Positions 31,480-40,548 of a stretch of DNA of 64,000 nucleotides are shown in pieces. Numbering within the stretch: position 1 is the first letter of the stretch; the number at the start of each line of letters is the position of its first letter. The position numbers and the translations under genes are program-made. The notes beneath the pieces were generated by a model. It searched no databases. It was not told the origin of the DNA and was given only the letters and a program-made list of their open reading frames with translations. The stretch is from Anaerolineaceae bacterium (GTDB taxonomy: Bacteria > Chloroflexota > Anaerolineae > Anaerolineales > Villigracilaceae). The DNA is taken from assembly GCA_003598975.1 (NCBI GenBank), contig QZIJ01000019.1:1-64000 (forward strand). The letters are read 5' to 3'.

Positions 31480-34185
31480 ATGAAGACTTCCATCAAATTT
31501 CTCCTGCTTGGAACAATAACGCTTACCCTCGCGTTCGGAATTGGTGCGGTACTCGCTCGAAGTAATAACTTGCCCGCGGCCGTTGCGTCACCGATTCATC
31601 CGACGTTCGCACTGCTGGACGCGGATGGCATCCATGTGCTCGAAAGCCAGAAACCCATCTCGACCATGCAGACCTGCGGACAATGCCACGACACCGAGTT
31701 CATCGTCTCGCACTCGTACCACTCCGACCTCGGACTGAGCGATTACAAGGAAGGCTCCGATTCGTGGGACGCGTCAAATGGCCTGTTCGGAAAATTCGAC
31801 CCCATCACCAACCGCTATCTCTCGCAGAAAGATGATTCGCGTCTCGACCTGACCACGCCCGATTGGTTGATGAACTTCGGGTGGCGCGTCCCCGGGGGCG
31901 GACCCGCGGTCTATAGTCGCAGTGGACAGCCCCTCATGAGTCTGAAGCCAGACGCGAAGAATCCCGAAGCGAGCACGTACGATCCCGAGTCGGGAAAATT
32001 CAAAGCGTGGGACTGGTCCAAGTCGGGCGACATCGAAATGAACTGCTTCCTGTGCCACACCGCCAATCCCAACAATAAAGTCCGTACCGAGATCATCGCA
32101 AAGGGTGAATTTGGCTGGGCGAACACTGCCACACTGCTTGGATCGGGCGTTGTCCTGCGCACCACAACCGAATGGGTTTACAACGATAAGGCGTTTGCTC
32201 CCAACGGCGAACTGCTTCCCGAGTATGCTCAACTGCAGGAACCGACCAACGAAAACTGCGCGGCATGCCACGGCGAGATTCACGAAGACCCGACCACACC
32301 GCTGACGCTGGACGCTTGCGACCCAACCCAAACCCAGACCGCCACAACGGGACAGGTTGTCTCCTCGCAAAAAATTTCCGAGTCGGGGCTGAATCTGAGC
32401 GACAAAGCCAGCCTGACTTACGCGTGGGACATCCACGCCGAGCGCGCGCTGAAATGCACGGACTGCCATTACTCGCTCAACAACCCCGCGCACACACAGG
32501 ACAAGAAAGCCGCCAACCCCGATCACCTCACTTACGACCCGCGCAAACTCGAAATCGGCGAATATCTCGAAAAACCAAATCACAATTTTGCGCGCGGCGC
32601 CAGCGCGCAGTTCACTATCGCTCCCGAACTGAAAGGCACAATGCGGCGTTGCGAATCGTGCCATGATGAAGAAGCCGCGCACGCCAACTGGCTCCCCTAC
32701 ACTGACCGCCACATGCAGGTGGTGGCGTGCGAATCCTGCCACATTCCGAAGATGGCCGCACCCGCCTATCAAACCGTGGACTGGACTGCCATCAGACTTG
32801 ATGGCGCGGGAAACACAACCTGCCGCGGCATCAATGGCACGAGCACCATCACGAACCTTGTCACTGGCTACCAACCCGTGCTGATGCAACGCACCAACGT
32901 GGACGGAAACACGCTCATCGCTCCCTACAACCTCGTGACCTCCTTCTTCTGGACCTACGAGGACGAAAACGGCGCGGCGCGCCCGGTTCGCCAGGCGGAC
33001 CTCGAGGCGGCCTACCTCGCCGACGGCGACTACGCGGCTGACGTTCTCTCCACCTTCGACGCGGACGCGGACGGTCAACTCTCCGACGCGGAACTCGTCC
33101 TCGACAGCGAATCCAAACAGGCGCTGATCGCGGGCAAGCTCGAATCGCTTGGATTGAAAAACGTCCACATCTACGGACAGATCCAGCCCTACTCCATCAA
33201 CCACAATGTGGTCAGCGGCAAATACGCGGTCAGCGAATGTAACGCCTGCCACGATGAAGATTCCCGTGTCACTGCTCCGCTCACACTGGCAGACAACAGC
33301 CCGCTGGGCGTCACGCCCGTATTCGTGGAAGACTCGAACGTCTCCTTCAGCGGGAGCATCGAAAACATGGATGGCGCGCTGGTTTATCAACCAGTCAACA
33401 GGAACGACGGTACCTACGTCTTCGGCCACGATCGCATCTCGTGGATTGACTGGTTCGGTGCGCTGGCCTTCATCGGCACAATACTCGGCGTCGGCGGACA
33501 TTCCACACTGCGTTATCTCGCCGCACGCAAACGCGGCAGGCCAGAGATTGCAATCAAGCCCGTTTATATGTACGAAGCCTATGAGCGCTTCTGGCACTGG
33601 CTACAGACCATCGTCATCATCATTCTCCTGCTGACGGGTCTCGTCATTCATCGCCCAGACCTGTTTGGCGCTTTCTCGTTCCGCTACATGGTAACCATCC
33701 ACAACACACTGGCCGCCCTGCTTGCGCTCAACTCGCTTTTCTCGCTGTTCTGGCATTTCGTCAGTGGTGAAATCCAGCAATACATTCCCCACCCCTACGG
33801 CTTCATTGACCAGGCCATCGCGCAGGCAAAGTATTACATGCAGGGCGTCTTCAAACATGAGCCGCACCCGTTCAATAAAACAAAGGATCGCAAGTTCAAC
33901 CCACTCCAGAAAATCACCTACCTGGGCTTGCTCGGCGTACTGTTCCCCCTGCAGGGAATCACTGGAGTCTTGATGTGGGCGGTTCAAAGAATCCCATCCA
34001 TTTCCACTTTCCTCGGCGGACTGCCCGTTCTCGCCCCCATCCATACCCTGCTGGCGTGGTTGTTCGCAACCTTCATCGTCGCCCACGTGTACTTGACCAC
34101 CATAGCGGGCCCGAAACCTCTCGACGCCATCCAAGCCATGGTGACAGGCTGGGAAGATATGGAAGTTCACGAGAACAGCAATTAG
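31480..34185 (+). CDS. Heptahaem cytochrome c fused to cytochrome b membrane domain
   Basis: This 901-residue protein has a signal peptide, then a periplasmic part with seven CxxCH sites (CGQCH, CFLCH, CAACH, CTDCH, CESCH, CESCH, CNACH). An EF-hand-like acidic loop DADADGQLSDAEL sits near 520. From about residue 660 a membrane domain with four or five helices follows, containing paired histidines (YERFWHW, GLVIHRP, TIHNTL, FWHFVSGE, APIHTL, VAHVYL). That domain resembles cytochrome b561/FdnI-HyaC-type subunits, so the protein can carry electrons between quinone and c haems in one chain. AAGGAAA lies before the ATG. Direct partner of the octaheme cytochrome just upstream. Confidence 0.87.
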   Translation: MKTSIKFLLLGTITLTLAFGIGAVLARSNNLPAAVASPIHPTFALLDADGIHVLESQKPISTMQTCGQCHDTEFIVSHSYHSDLGLSDYKEGSDSWDASNGLFGKFDPITNRYLSQKDDSRLDLTTPDWLMNFGWRVPGGGPAVYSRSGQPLMSLKPDAKNPEASTYDPESGKFKAWDWSKSGDIEMNCFLCHTANPNNKVRTEIIAKGEFGWANTATLLGSGVVLRTTTEWVYNDKAFAPNGELLPEYAQLQEPTNENCAACHGEIHEDPTTPLTLDACDPTQTQTATTGQVVSSQKISESGLNLSDKASLTYAWDIHAERALKCTDCHYSLNNPAHTQDKKAANPDHLTYDPRKLEIGEYLEKPNHNFARGASAQFTIAPELKGTMRRCESCHDEEAAHANWLPYTDRHMQVVACESCHIPKMAAPAYQTVDWTAIRLDGAGNTTCRGINGTSTITNLVTGYQPVLMQRTNVDGNTLIAPYNLVTSFFWTYEDENGAARPVRQADLEAAYLADGDYAADVLSTFDADADGQLSDAELVLDSESKQALIAGKLESLGLKNVHIYGQIQPYSINHNVVSGKYAVSECNACHDEDSRVTAPLTLADNSPLGVTPVFVEDSNVSFSGSIENMDGALVYQPVNRNDGTYVFGHDRISWIDWFGALAFIGTILGVGGHSTLRYLAARKRGRPEIAIKPVYMYEAYERFWHWLQTIVIIILLLTGLVIHRPDLFGAFSFRYMVTIHNTLAALLALNSLFSLFWHFVSGEIQQYIPHPYGFIDQAIAQAKYYMQGVFKHEPHPFNKTKDRKFNPLQKITYLGLLGVLFPLQGITGVLMWAVQRIPSISTFLGGLPVLAPIHTLLAWLFATFIVAHVYLTTIAGPKPLDAIQAMVTGWEDMEVHENSN

Positions 34186-34194
34186 TGAGCAGTT

Positions 34195-34233
34195 ATTGGT
34201 AACTGGCAGTAAATGGTAATGCCAGTTACCAAT
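34195..34233. repeat. Intra-operon hairpin repeat
   Basis: Perfect 14-bp arms ATTGGTAACTGGCA (34195-34208) and TGCCAGTTACCAAT (34220-34233) lie between the c/b cytochrome and YeeE genes, 16 bases before the next ATG. There is no T tract. It could lower downstream expression or protect the upstream message end. Confidence 0.65.
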
Positions 34234-34249
34234 TACACAAGGAGTTTCA

Positions 34250-34786
34250 ATGGCAACCAAATCCCTCTTCAACCGCACGCCCAAACCATACGTACATCCA
34301 TACTTTGGCGGAATGGTTCTGGGAATTATCCTCTTCCTTGCCCTGCTCTTGACGGGCAACGGACTCGGCTCATCGGGCGCGACAAGCCGCATCGTGACCG
34401 CAGCCACCGACCTGGTCGCGCCCGAACACGTGGACACGACTCCCTACCTGCTGAAACTTGCGGGCGGCGACAAAAATCCCTTCGACGATTGGATCGTCCC
34501 CGTCTTCTTTGGCGCATTGATCGGCGGATTTTCCTCGGGCATGATCTTCGGACGCGTCAAAGTCGAGACGACGAAGGGTCCCAGCATCTCGAACCGCACG
34601 CGCTGGCTGGTCTCATTCCTGGGCGGCGTCATCTTCCTCTACGGCGCGCGCATGGCTCGTGGATGCACCTCAGGCCAGGCGCTCACAGGCGGCACGACGC
34701 TCGCGGCAGGTTCGTGGGTCGTCATGTTCGCCATCTTCGGCGGCGCGTATGCGCTGGCGTATTTTGTAAGGAAGTTGTGGAACTAG
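34250..34786 (+). CDS. YeeE/YedE-family sulfur transport protein, first half
   Basis: A 178-residue membrane protein with about four helices and the YeeE/YedE signature ARMARGCTSGQALTGG, whose cysteine belongs to the thiosulfate path in TsuA/YeeE-type transporters. It is about half the length of a full YeeE; the next gene, 9 bases on, supplies a second YeeE-like half, so the two may form one transporter. AAGGAG is present. Located behind the OTR-type cytochrome, it could import thiosulfate or a related sulfur compound. Confidence 0.87.
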   Translation: MATKSLFNRTPKPYVHPYFGGMVLGIILFLALLLTGNGLGSSGATSRIVTAATDLVAPEHVDTTPYLLKLAGGDKNPFDDWIVPVFFGALIGGFSSGMIFGRVKVETTKGPSISNRTRWLVSFLGGVIFLYGARMARGCTSGQALTGGTTLAAGSWVVMFAIFGGAYALAYFVRKLWN

Positions 34787-34795
34787 GAGTCTCCC

Positions 34796-36070
34796 ATGCA
34801 ATTCCCTCTCACCGCCTTCAACAATGTCAGCGCGGCCAACCCGTGGACATATATTATCTTCGGCTTGATTGGTTTCGGCTTCGGCTTCACGCTCGAAATG
34901 TCGGGCTTTGGCAACTCGCGCAAACTGGCCGCGCAATTCTACTTCACCGAAATGACCGTGCTCAAGGTCATGTTCACGGCCATCGTCACTGCCATGGTTT
35001 TGCTCTTCGGCGCGGTCAGCCTCGGCATTCTCAACTTCAATCTCGTGTGGGTCAACGAGACCTACCTTGCCTCGGGCATTCTCGGCGGCCTCATCATGGG
35101 CGTCGGCTTCATCGTCGGCGGGTTCTGTCCCACCACATCGCTGGCCTCCGCCTCCACGGGCAAAATTGACGGGATGCTCTTCATGCTCGGCGGCTTCGTC
35201 GGCGCATTTCTCTTCGGCGAGACCGAAAAATATTTTGATTACTGGTACACCCATGCGGGTTACTTCGGACGCGTCACACTCGATGAGGTCTTCGGCATCC
35301 CCGTTGGCGCTGTCGTCATGCTTGTCGTCCTCATGGCGTTGTTCATGTTCTGGGGAGCGGAACAACTGGAGCGGATCGTCGGCAAAAAGGATATGTCACA
35401 CGAACCGAAACTCCGCCTCGTTGGCGCTGGACTTTTGGCGGCCGCGGCCATCGGAATCGTCCTCATCGGGACGCCTTCCACCGAGGCCAAGTATGACCGC
35501 CTGTCCTTCAATCGCACCGTCGAGGGTCAGCAGGTGGTTTTCACTGCCGACGAAATGCTCTCCACCCGACAGGCCTACATCCACCCTGGCGAATTGCTTG
35601 CCACCATGGCCGATGACCGTCTGATCGCCTCCATTATTGATGTTCGCCCCGAAGCGGACTACAACCTCTTCCACATCGTCAACTCGGTCAACATTCCCGC
35701 GGCCGACATCAAAAGCGTCGTCCCCTCCCTACTCGCAGACCAGACGCCGAACAAAGTCTACGTGGTGGTCAGCAACGACGAAACCGCCGCCACCCAAGCC
35801 TGGAAAATTCTGGTGGCCGAGGCGGTGCCGAATGTATACATCCTCGAAGGCGGCGTCAACCACTGGATCACGGTCTTCGGACAGGATGAGGACGGAATCG
35901 CCCCCCTGACCAGCAACGTGGATGAATTCCTGCGCTTCGCCTTCCCTTCCGCACTGGGCAACCGATATCAATGCGCCAACCCAAGCCCGTTGATGGAATG
36001 GGAAATCGAATTCGATCCCATGATCCAATTGCAATTGAAACGCGACAAATCTGGCGGCGGCTGCGGTTAG
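34796..36070 (+). CDS. YeeE/YedE transporter fused to rhodanese-like domain with GGGCG tail
   Basis: The 424-residue protein has two parts. Residues about 1-235 hold YeeE/YedE helices with LEMSGFGNSRKLAAQFYF and the cysteine motif GGFCPTTSLASASTGKIDG. Residues about 270-370 form a rhodanese-like domain (IDVRPEADYNLFHIVNSVNIP, ILEGGVNHWI). The expected active-site cysteine is missing: the loop reads VVVSNDETAA. The chain then ends in KSGGGCG, with the cysteine next to last, which resembles the sulfur-carrying C-terminal arm GGCGG of SoxY. The tail cysteine may accept sulfane sulfur moved by the transporter. Last large gene of the sulfur operon. Confidence 0.85.
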   Translation: MQFPLTAFNNVSAANPWTYIIFGLIGFGFGFTLEMSGFGNSRKLAAQFYFTEMTVLKVMFTAIVTAMVLLFGAVSLGILNFNLVWVNETYLASGILGGLIMGVGFIVGGFCPTTSLASASTGKIDGMLFMLGGFVGAFLFGETEKYFDYWYTHAGYFGRVTLDEVFGIPVGAVVMLVVLMALFMFWGAEQLERIVGKKDMSHEPKLRLVGAGLLAAAAIGIVLIGTPSTEAKYDRLSFNRTVEGQQVVFTADEMLSTRQAYIHPGELLATMADDRLIASIIDVRPEADYNLFHIVNSVNIPAADIKSVVPSLLADQTPNKVYVVVSNDETAATQAWKILVAEAVPNVYILEGGVNHWITVFGQDEDGIAPLTSNVDEFLRFAFPSALGNRYQCANPSPLMEWEIEFDPMIQLQLKRDKSGGGCG

Positions 36071-36106
36071 CAGATTTGGATTTCGTCACCATCAAGCACC
36101 ATTCAA

Positions 36107-36137
36107 CAAGGCTCCAAGCTATATACGCGGAGCCTTG
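36107..36137 (+). terminator. Inverted repeat after the sulfur operon
   Basis: Perfect 9-bp arms CAAGGCTCC (36107-36115) and GGAGCCTTG (36129-36137). The T tract is poor (TGAGTTTAA), so termination may be partial. Confidence 0.5.
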
Positions 36138-36218
36138 TGAGTTTAATGCAAAATGGCGAAATCAAATTGGACAGAACAGGGCTATAATAAATCAACTAAC
36201 CACAAAAAGGAGATTGCG

Positions 36219-36587
36219 ATGAAATCGGACGGAAAATTCAAGATCAAGGGCAAGAATGTACCCGGCTACGATTCGGAAATCGAAGTGGACATTGGCAGTG
36301 AGAACGCCAAGAAGTACGAGGTGGTCAGCAAGGAAATTCCCGCGCCTTCCTCGTACGAAGGCGGAACGATCACCTGGTTCAACGCATATGGCGTAAAGGA
36401 AAAATCAACAGGAAAATACGCAGACATCTCCTATACCGTCACATTGAGCGCCCTGCCCAAGGGAAAAACAAAACTCTTCGCACTGATCAACAACATCCCG
36501 CAGAAGTTGGATTTCAAGGTGGGCGGAAGCGGAAAGATCAAGTTCACACTGACTGTGGGCGATCCGCCTGTCGGCATCTGGCCGTAG
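36219..36587 (+). CDS. Small hypothetical protein downstream of the sulfur operon
   Basis: This is a 122-residue protein of no recognised family, with no signal peptide, membrane segment or cysteine. It is rich in lysine and in alternating beta-strand patterns (FKIKGKNVPGYDSEIEVDIG, ISYTVTLSALPKGKTKLFALI, GKIKFTLTVGDPPVGIWP), suggesting an all-beta sandwich. AAAAGGAGA precedes the ATG, and a TATAAT at 36183-36188 may be its own -10. It is not convincingly similar to SoxZ or to other Sox proteins, although its place after a GGGCG-tailed protein makes a sulfur-carrier partner role worth testing. Confidence 0.75.
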   Translation: MKSDGKFKIKGKNVPGYDSEIEVDIGSENAKKYEVVSKEIPAPSSYEGGTITWFNAYGVKEKSTGKYADISYTVTLSALPKGKTKLFALINNIPQKLDFKVGGSGKIKFTLTVGDPPVGIWP

Positions 36588-36595
36588 GAGACCGC

Positions 36596-39500
36596 TCAGT
36601 TCGTTTGTTGAATGGCGCGCCGCCAGGGAACATTTTCCACGTACAAGCGGCGCGCGTCTTCATCTTTGAACTTCGAGACCTGCGACTCGAGCAACCGTTT
36701 TGCGCTTTGCAAAACAGGCCGCGAGCGCGGGTCTTTCATTTTCTGCAGAGCCTGATAACAGATAAAGTAAACGCGCAACGGATCCTCCGTCCCCGAGAGT
36801 TCCCTGTCGCTTTCCATGATGGCAAGGATGGACTCCGCCCGTTGCGCCAAAGCCAGCGGTTCATCCTTGTATAATGAAATTTGCGTCAAACCTGCCAGCG
36901 CCTCTGCAGATAAGTTTGGCTGGCGCATTTCCTCGCGAATCGCAAGGGACTGTTCGTACGCCAACTGCGCATGTTCCAAATCCTCTGTCAACACATAGGC
37001 GTGACCCAGGTTCAACAAGGCCCAGGCCTCCCCAGAACGCTCGCCGATCTTGCGACACAATTCATAGCCAAGGCTGGCGCATTCCCGCGCACCAGCCGCA
37101 TCTCCCTGACCCCCCAACAGCGCGCTCAAATTAATCAGAGTATAAGCTTCCTGATATTGGTTCCCAGTTTCACGCGCGATCTTCAGCGCCTGTTGCTGAC
37201 AGGAAAGTGCATACGCAAAATCGCCTCGCATCCCAGCCACCCAGCCCAGGTTGTTCAGCATCATCCCTTCCCTGCTTCGGTCGCCTCGCGCCTGGAAGCC
37301 CACATAAGACCGTTCATAACATTCGTGCGCCATGGAATAGTTGCCGAGGGAGGCGGCGGCATTTCCCAGATTATTCAGCGCACTGATCTCGATCACCTCA
37401 TCGGGAATCTGGCGCGCAATCATGATGGATTGCTCAAGATATGAAATGGCATCGAGGAGTTTGTTCTGCTCAATGGAGATCAAACCCATTCCGCTCAACA
37501 CCTGCGCTTCGCTTTTCTTCGCCCCAGACTGGCGCGCCAGAAACAGGCCAGCGCGGGCCTTGTTCAGGCTTTCCTCCAACCTGCCGAGGCGGAACAAGGA
37601 GGAAGCCAGATAAGAATATGCCTCCAGAGTGATGTCTGGGGATTGAGATTTCATTAACTCAATAACACGTTCGGCAATTTCGATGGCTGGAGGGTAGTCC
37701 CCTGTTACAGAGCAATAATTGGCGCGCGCCAGAAGCGCCCGCGCGGTGGAAGGAAGATCGTTCAACAGGCTGGCATACGCGTCGAGACTGTCAATGTCGC
37801 GGAGCTCCAGTTTACGATCCCCGATGCGATGAAACACTTCCACGCGCTTCAGCAGAAGGTTAAAGCGTGACCGCGTTTCCTTTTCTGGGATCAACAACAA
37901 GGCGCGGCTGAAATAATCCACTGCCTGCGCGTTTTGATAGGCGTTCATCGCCTGCGTCCCTGCCAGGGGCAGGTAGTGAAGCGCTTTATCGGTCAGATCG
38001 GCACGCTCGGCATGATGCGCCACTTCACCATAACGAGATTCGATCTCGCCCGCGTACAACCGCTCCAACGCGTCCACGACAGACGCATGCAACTCCTGCC
38101 TGCGCGCTCGCATCTGCATGGAATAAGCCGCGTCGCGCAGAAGTCCATGCCTGAACATGTAGCGATGTTGATTCACAGGCGACAGGATTTCAGCCCGCTC
38201 GGCTTCCCCAAGCAGTTCGGGGAGGGCGGAGCCGTCCCCCAGCACGGCGGCCAGGGTCTGCGCGTCAAACTCACGTCCAAGAACGGAGGCGGTTTGAATG
38301 ACGTCCCGCACCGCGCCGCTTAACTGGTCGAGATGGGCCATCAACAGGGCGCGGATATCAGCTGGCAGGGACGCGTCCCAAATCGCGCGCGAGGCCCGCC
38401 AGCCTTCCTCACCCATCTCCAGCAGGCGTTCCTCCTGCAAATAGATCAGGATCTGTTCCGCGAAATACGGATTACCCTCCGAGCGCTCCTGCAGGAGGTT
38501 GACCAACTCAGGGGATGCGATCCCGCCCAAATAAATCTCCGCAAGATTGGATAGCGCCTGAGCGGACAGTGCTCCCAACTCAATCGTCGCATCCGACAGC
38601 GACTCATCGAGCGCGGAGTCCGAACCAGCTCTGCGCGCAGAGACGACCATCGCAACGGGATAATCCGCCAGGGCGCGCTTGAGGCGCGGCAGAAAAGCGG
38701 CGGAATCCTCGTCGAGAAATTGTGCGTCCTCGATGAAAATCACAACGGGCTGGCGCAGGCTTTCGGCCTTGAACAAAGATATCAACGCGAGCAGGGTGTT
38801 GTTGTAACGACCCTCCGCGTCGAGTTTTTCATAAAGCGAGTCAGGCCAGGCCAGGTCAAGTAACGCGCCGAGGGCGGAACGGACCCGCTCGAGATCGCCC
38901 GCCAGCCCGGGGTCAGGCAGGGACGCGATCAATTCGTCCAGTTTGCTTTCGAAGACTTGTTTGCGCGAAACCTCGTCCATCTCGGAGGTGAAATCGAAGT
39001 AGCGCAACAGCCAGTATCGAAACGGATTAAAGGAATGACGCAGGACCTGGTCGGAGTGACAGAAGGCCCACAACGCCGACCGATCTTTCAGCGCAGGGGA
39101 GACTCGCGACTCGTACACGAGTCGACTCTTCCCGATGCCTGCCTCGCCCCAGATGGCGATCAGCCCCGCGAACTTTCCCTGCCAAAGCGGTTGCAGGAAA
39201 TTTGCCAATCGGGACAGTTCCTCCCCGCGGCCGACGAACTCTCCCTGATGCTGGGCCTCCTCGTGCGGCTTGCGCCCCTGAAGGAGGAAGACTTTCTGTT
39301 CAGTATCGAATCCCTTGAATTTTTGCGCGCCCTGATATTCAAAATCGAAACGGTTCTTGATGCGGCGCGCCACGCGTTCGTCAATCCAGGTGCTCCCATC
39401 GGGCGCGGACATCATGAAGCGGGATGCAAGGTTTACGCCCCAGCCATAGCAGGTGTAACATTCGAAGATCTCACTGCCCAGAAAACCCGCGTGGGCGATG

Positions 39501-40474
39501 TAATAGGTAACGCCTGTAGTGATGGAAAAATCCACGCTGGCTTTCAGGTCGAGCAGGAAGTTGAGGGCGCGGCCAATATCGTTTTCGTAGGCGACAGGCG
39601 CGCCCCACAACATGAGCATGTTGCAACCCTTATCGCCAAAGTCGAGACGGTTGATCAGTCCGCCATACTGTTCTTTCAATTGGAAAAGTTTTTGCACAAA
39701 CCCCTGCAGTTTCTCATCGGGAAGATCGGGGAAACGCATGAACAGGTTGACCGCCTGACGGAACTCGCCGCGCTCATCCTGAGTGAGAATATTTTCGTGG
39801 ACAAAGACGCACGATGCGGGCAGGTCGAATGGGGGAAGTTGAAGCGGGCTGGGGGCTGGCAAATTCGAGCGGATCCCAGCCAGGCGGACGAATGAATTGC
39901 CGTCGTCCACGAGGATGTCGGATTGCAAAACATCAGCCAGGGAACGGGAGAGGTAGGTTTCCTCCGCGCGAGCGAGGTGTTCAGCGCTGGCGGAATCGTC
40001 CACGGCTGTCCCGCGAAAATAGTAGGTGGCATTATCGAGGCCGATGGAAGACAAAATTCCCCAGGAGACATCGCCGAGGGAAAGTCCGATCTTGGCGGAA
40101 AACGAGAAGGAGCCGTAGGGGGTTTTCTTGAGCGGCCGCGAGGCCAGGTTTTGCTGAATCCACCAGGCGGAGGCCAGCGCGTTTAAGGCGGTGGAGCGTT
40201 CATCGGTTTCGATGGGGAACAACGCCAGAATGCCGTCGCCCGCAAAGCCAACGATCCTGCCACCGTGCTCGAACACGCTGGAGACCAGCGGATCGAAGAC
40301 ACTGCGCATCAGCCCCACCAGAATTTCCGCGCCGTGCTGTCCCTGCTTGGCGAGGGCGTCGGTCAAAGTGGAGAAACCCGACAGGTCGAGGAACATTCCC
40401 ACAGCGTGGAATGTTCCTCGAAACTGTCCAGCATGATATTTTTCGATGATGAATTCGGGGACGATACGGTGCAT
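36596..40474 (-). CDS. Soluble-adenylyl-cyclase-like protein: tandem cyclase domains, AAA ATPase, TPR
   Basis: About 1292 residues from the ATG at 40474; a longer reading adds residues before the domain start. The first class III cyclase domain has both metal aspartates (D30 in MFLDLSGFS, D80 in FAGDGILALF). A second, diverged cyclase-like domain follows at about 205-400 (RLDFGDKGCNMLMLWG, TYYIAHAGFLG). Then comes a STAND/AAA ATPase with Walker A IWGEAGIGKS and Walker B VVIFIEDAQFLDED. The C-terminal 550 residues are TPR repeats (for example SALNNLGNAAASLGNYSMAHECYERS). The order matches animal ADCY10-type soluble adenylyl cyclases and related bacterial proteins. It could make cAMP; the CRP-like site at 29576 hints at a local target, which is speculation. 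Confidence 0.88.
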   Translation of the reverse strand: MHRIVPEFIIEKYHAGQFRGTFHAVGMFLDLSGFSTLTDALAKQGQHGAEILVGLMRSVFDPLVSSVFEHGGRIVGFAGDGILALFPIETDERSTALNALASAWWIQQNLASRPLKKTPYGSFSFSAKIGLSLGDVSWGILSSIGLDNATYYFRGTAVDDSASAEHLARAEETYLSRSLADVLQSDILVDDGNSFVRLAGIRSNLPAPSPLQLPPFDLPASCVFVHENILTQDERGEFRQAVNLFMRFPDLPDEKLQGFVQKLFQLKEQYGGLINRLDFGDKGCNMLMLWGAPVAYENDIGRALNFLLDLKASVDFSITTGVTYYIAHAGFLGSEIFECYTCYGWGVNLASRFMMSAPDGSTWIDERVARRIKNRFDFEYQGAQKFKGFDTEQKVFLLQGRKPHEEAQHQGEFVGRGEELSRLANFLQPLWQGKFAGLIAIWGEAGIGKSRLVYESRVSPALKDRSALWAFCHSDQVLRHSFNPFRYWLLRYFDFTSEMDEVSRKQVFESKLDELIASLPDPGLAGDLERVRSALGALLDLAWPDSLYEKLDAEGRYNNTLLALISLFKAESLRQPVVIFIEDAQFLDEDSAAFLPRLKRALADYPVAMVVSARRAGSDSALDESLSDATIELGALSAQALSNLAEIYLGGIASPELVNLLQERSEGNPYFAEQILIYLQEERLLEMGEEGWRASRAIWDASLPADIRALLMAHLDQLSGAVRDVIQTASVLGREFDAQTLAAVLGDGSALPELLGEAERAEILSPVNQHRYMFRHGLLRDAAYSMQMRARRQELHASVVDALERLYAGEIESRYGEVAHHAERADLTDKALHYLPLAGTQAMNAYQNAQAVDYFSRALLLIPEKETRSRFNLLLKRVEVFHRIGDRKLELRDIDSLDAYASLLNDLPSTARALLARANYCSVTGDYPPAIEIAERVIELMKSQSPDITLEAYSYLASSLFRLGRLEESLNKARAGLFLARQSGAKKSEAQVLSGMGLISIEQNKLLDAISYLEQSIMIARQIPDEVIEISALNNLGNAAASLGNYSMAHECYERSYVGFQARGDRSREGMMLNNLGWVAGMRGDFAYALSCQQQALKIARETGNQYQEAYTLINLSALLGGQGDAAGARECASLGYELCRKIGERSGEAWALLNLGHAYVLTEDLEHAQLAYEQSLAIREEMRQPNLSAEALAGLTQISLYKDEPLALAQRAESILAIMESDRELSGTEDPLRVYFICYQALQKMKDPRSRPVLQSAKRLLESQVSKFKDEDARRLYVENVPWRRAIQQTN

Positions 40475-40499
40475 GGTTCGATTGTATACTATTTTTCTC

Positions 40500-40528
40500 T
40501 TGCCTTGTTGTTTCAATTGTTGTATAGT
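40500..40528 (+). promoter_or_regulatory. Promoter of the amidohydrolase gene
   Basis: TTGCCT (40500-40505), a 17-base spacer, then TATAGT (40523-40528). The ATG follows at 40549 with AAGGAG between. Confidence 0.55.
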
Positions 40529-40548
40529 GACCGCACAAGGAGCCGCGC

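Noticed and set aside
31774-33597. 607-residue antisense frame across the c/b cytochrome gene
   Set aside because: Same reason; its composition mirrors the sense gene and it has no recognisable motif.
36167-36188. Full promoter TTGGAC/TATAAT before the small hypothetical gene
   Set aside because: The -10 is good, but the TTGGAC lies only 10 bases upstream, far too close for a -35.
36219-36587. SoxZ
   Set aside because: The position is suggestive, but conserved SoxZ segments are not recognisable in the sequence.
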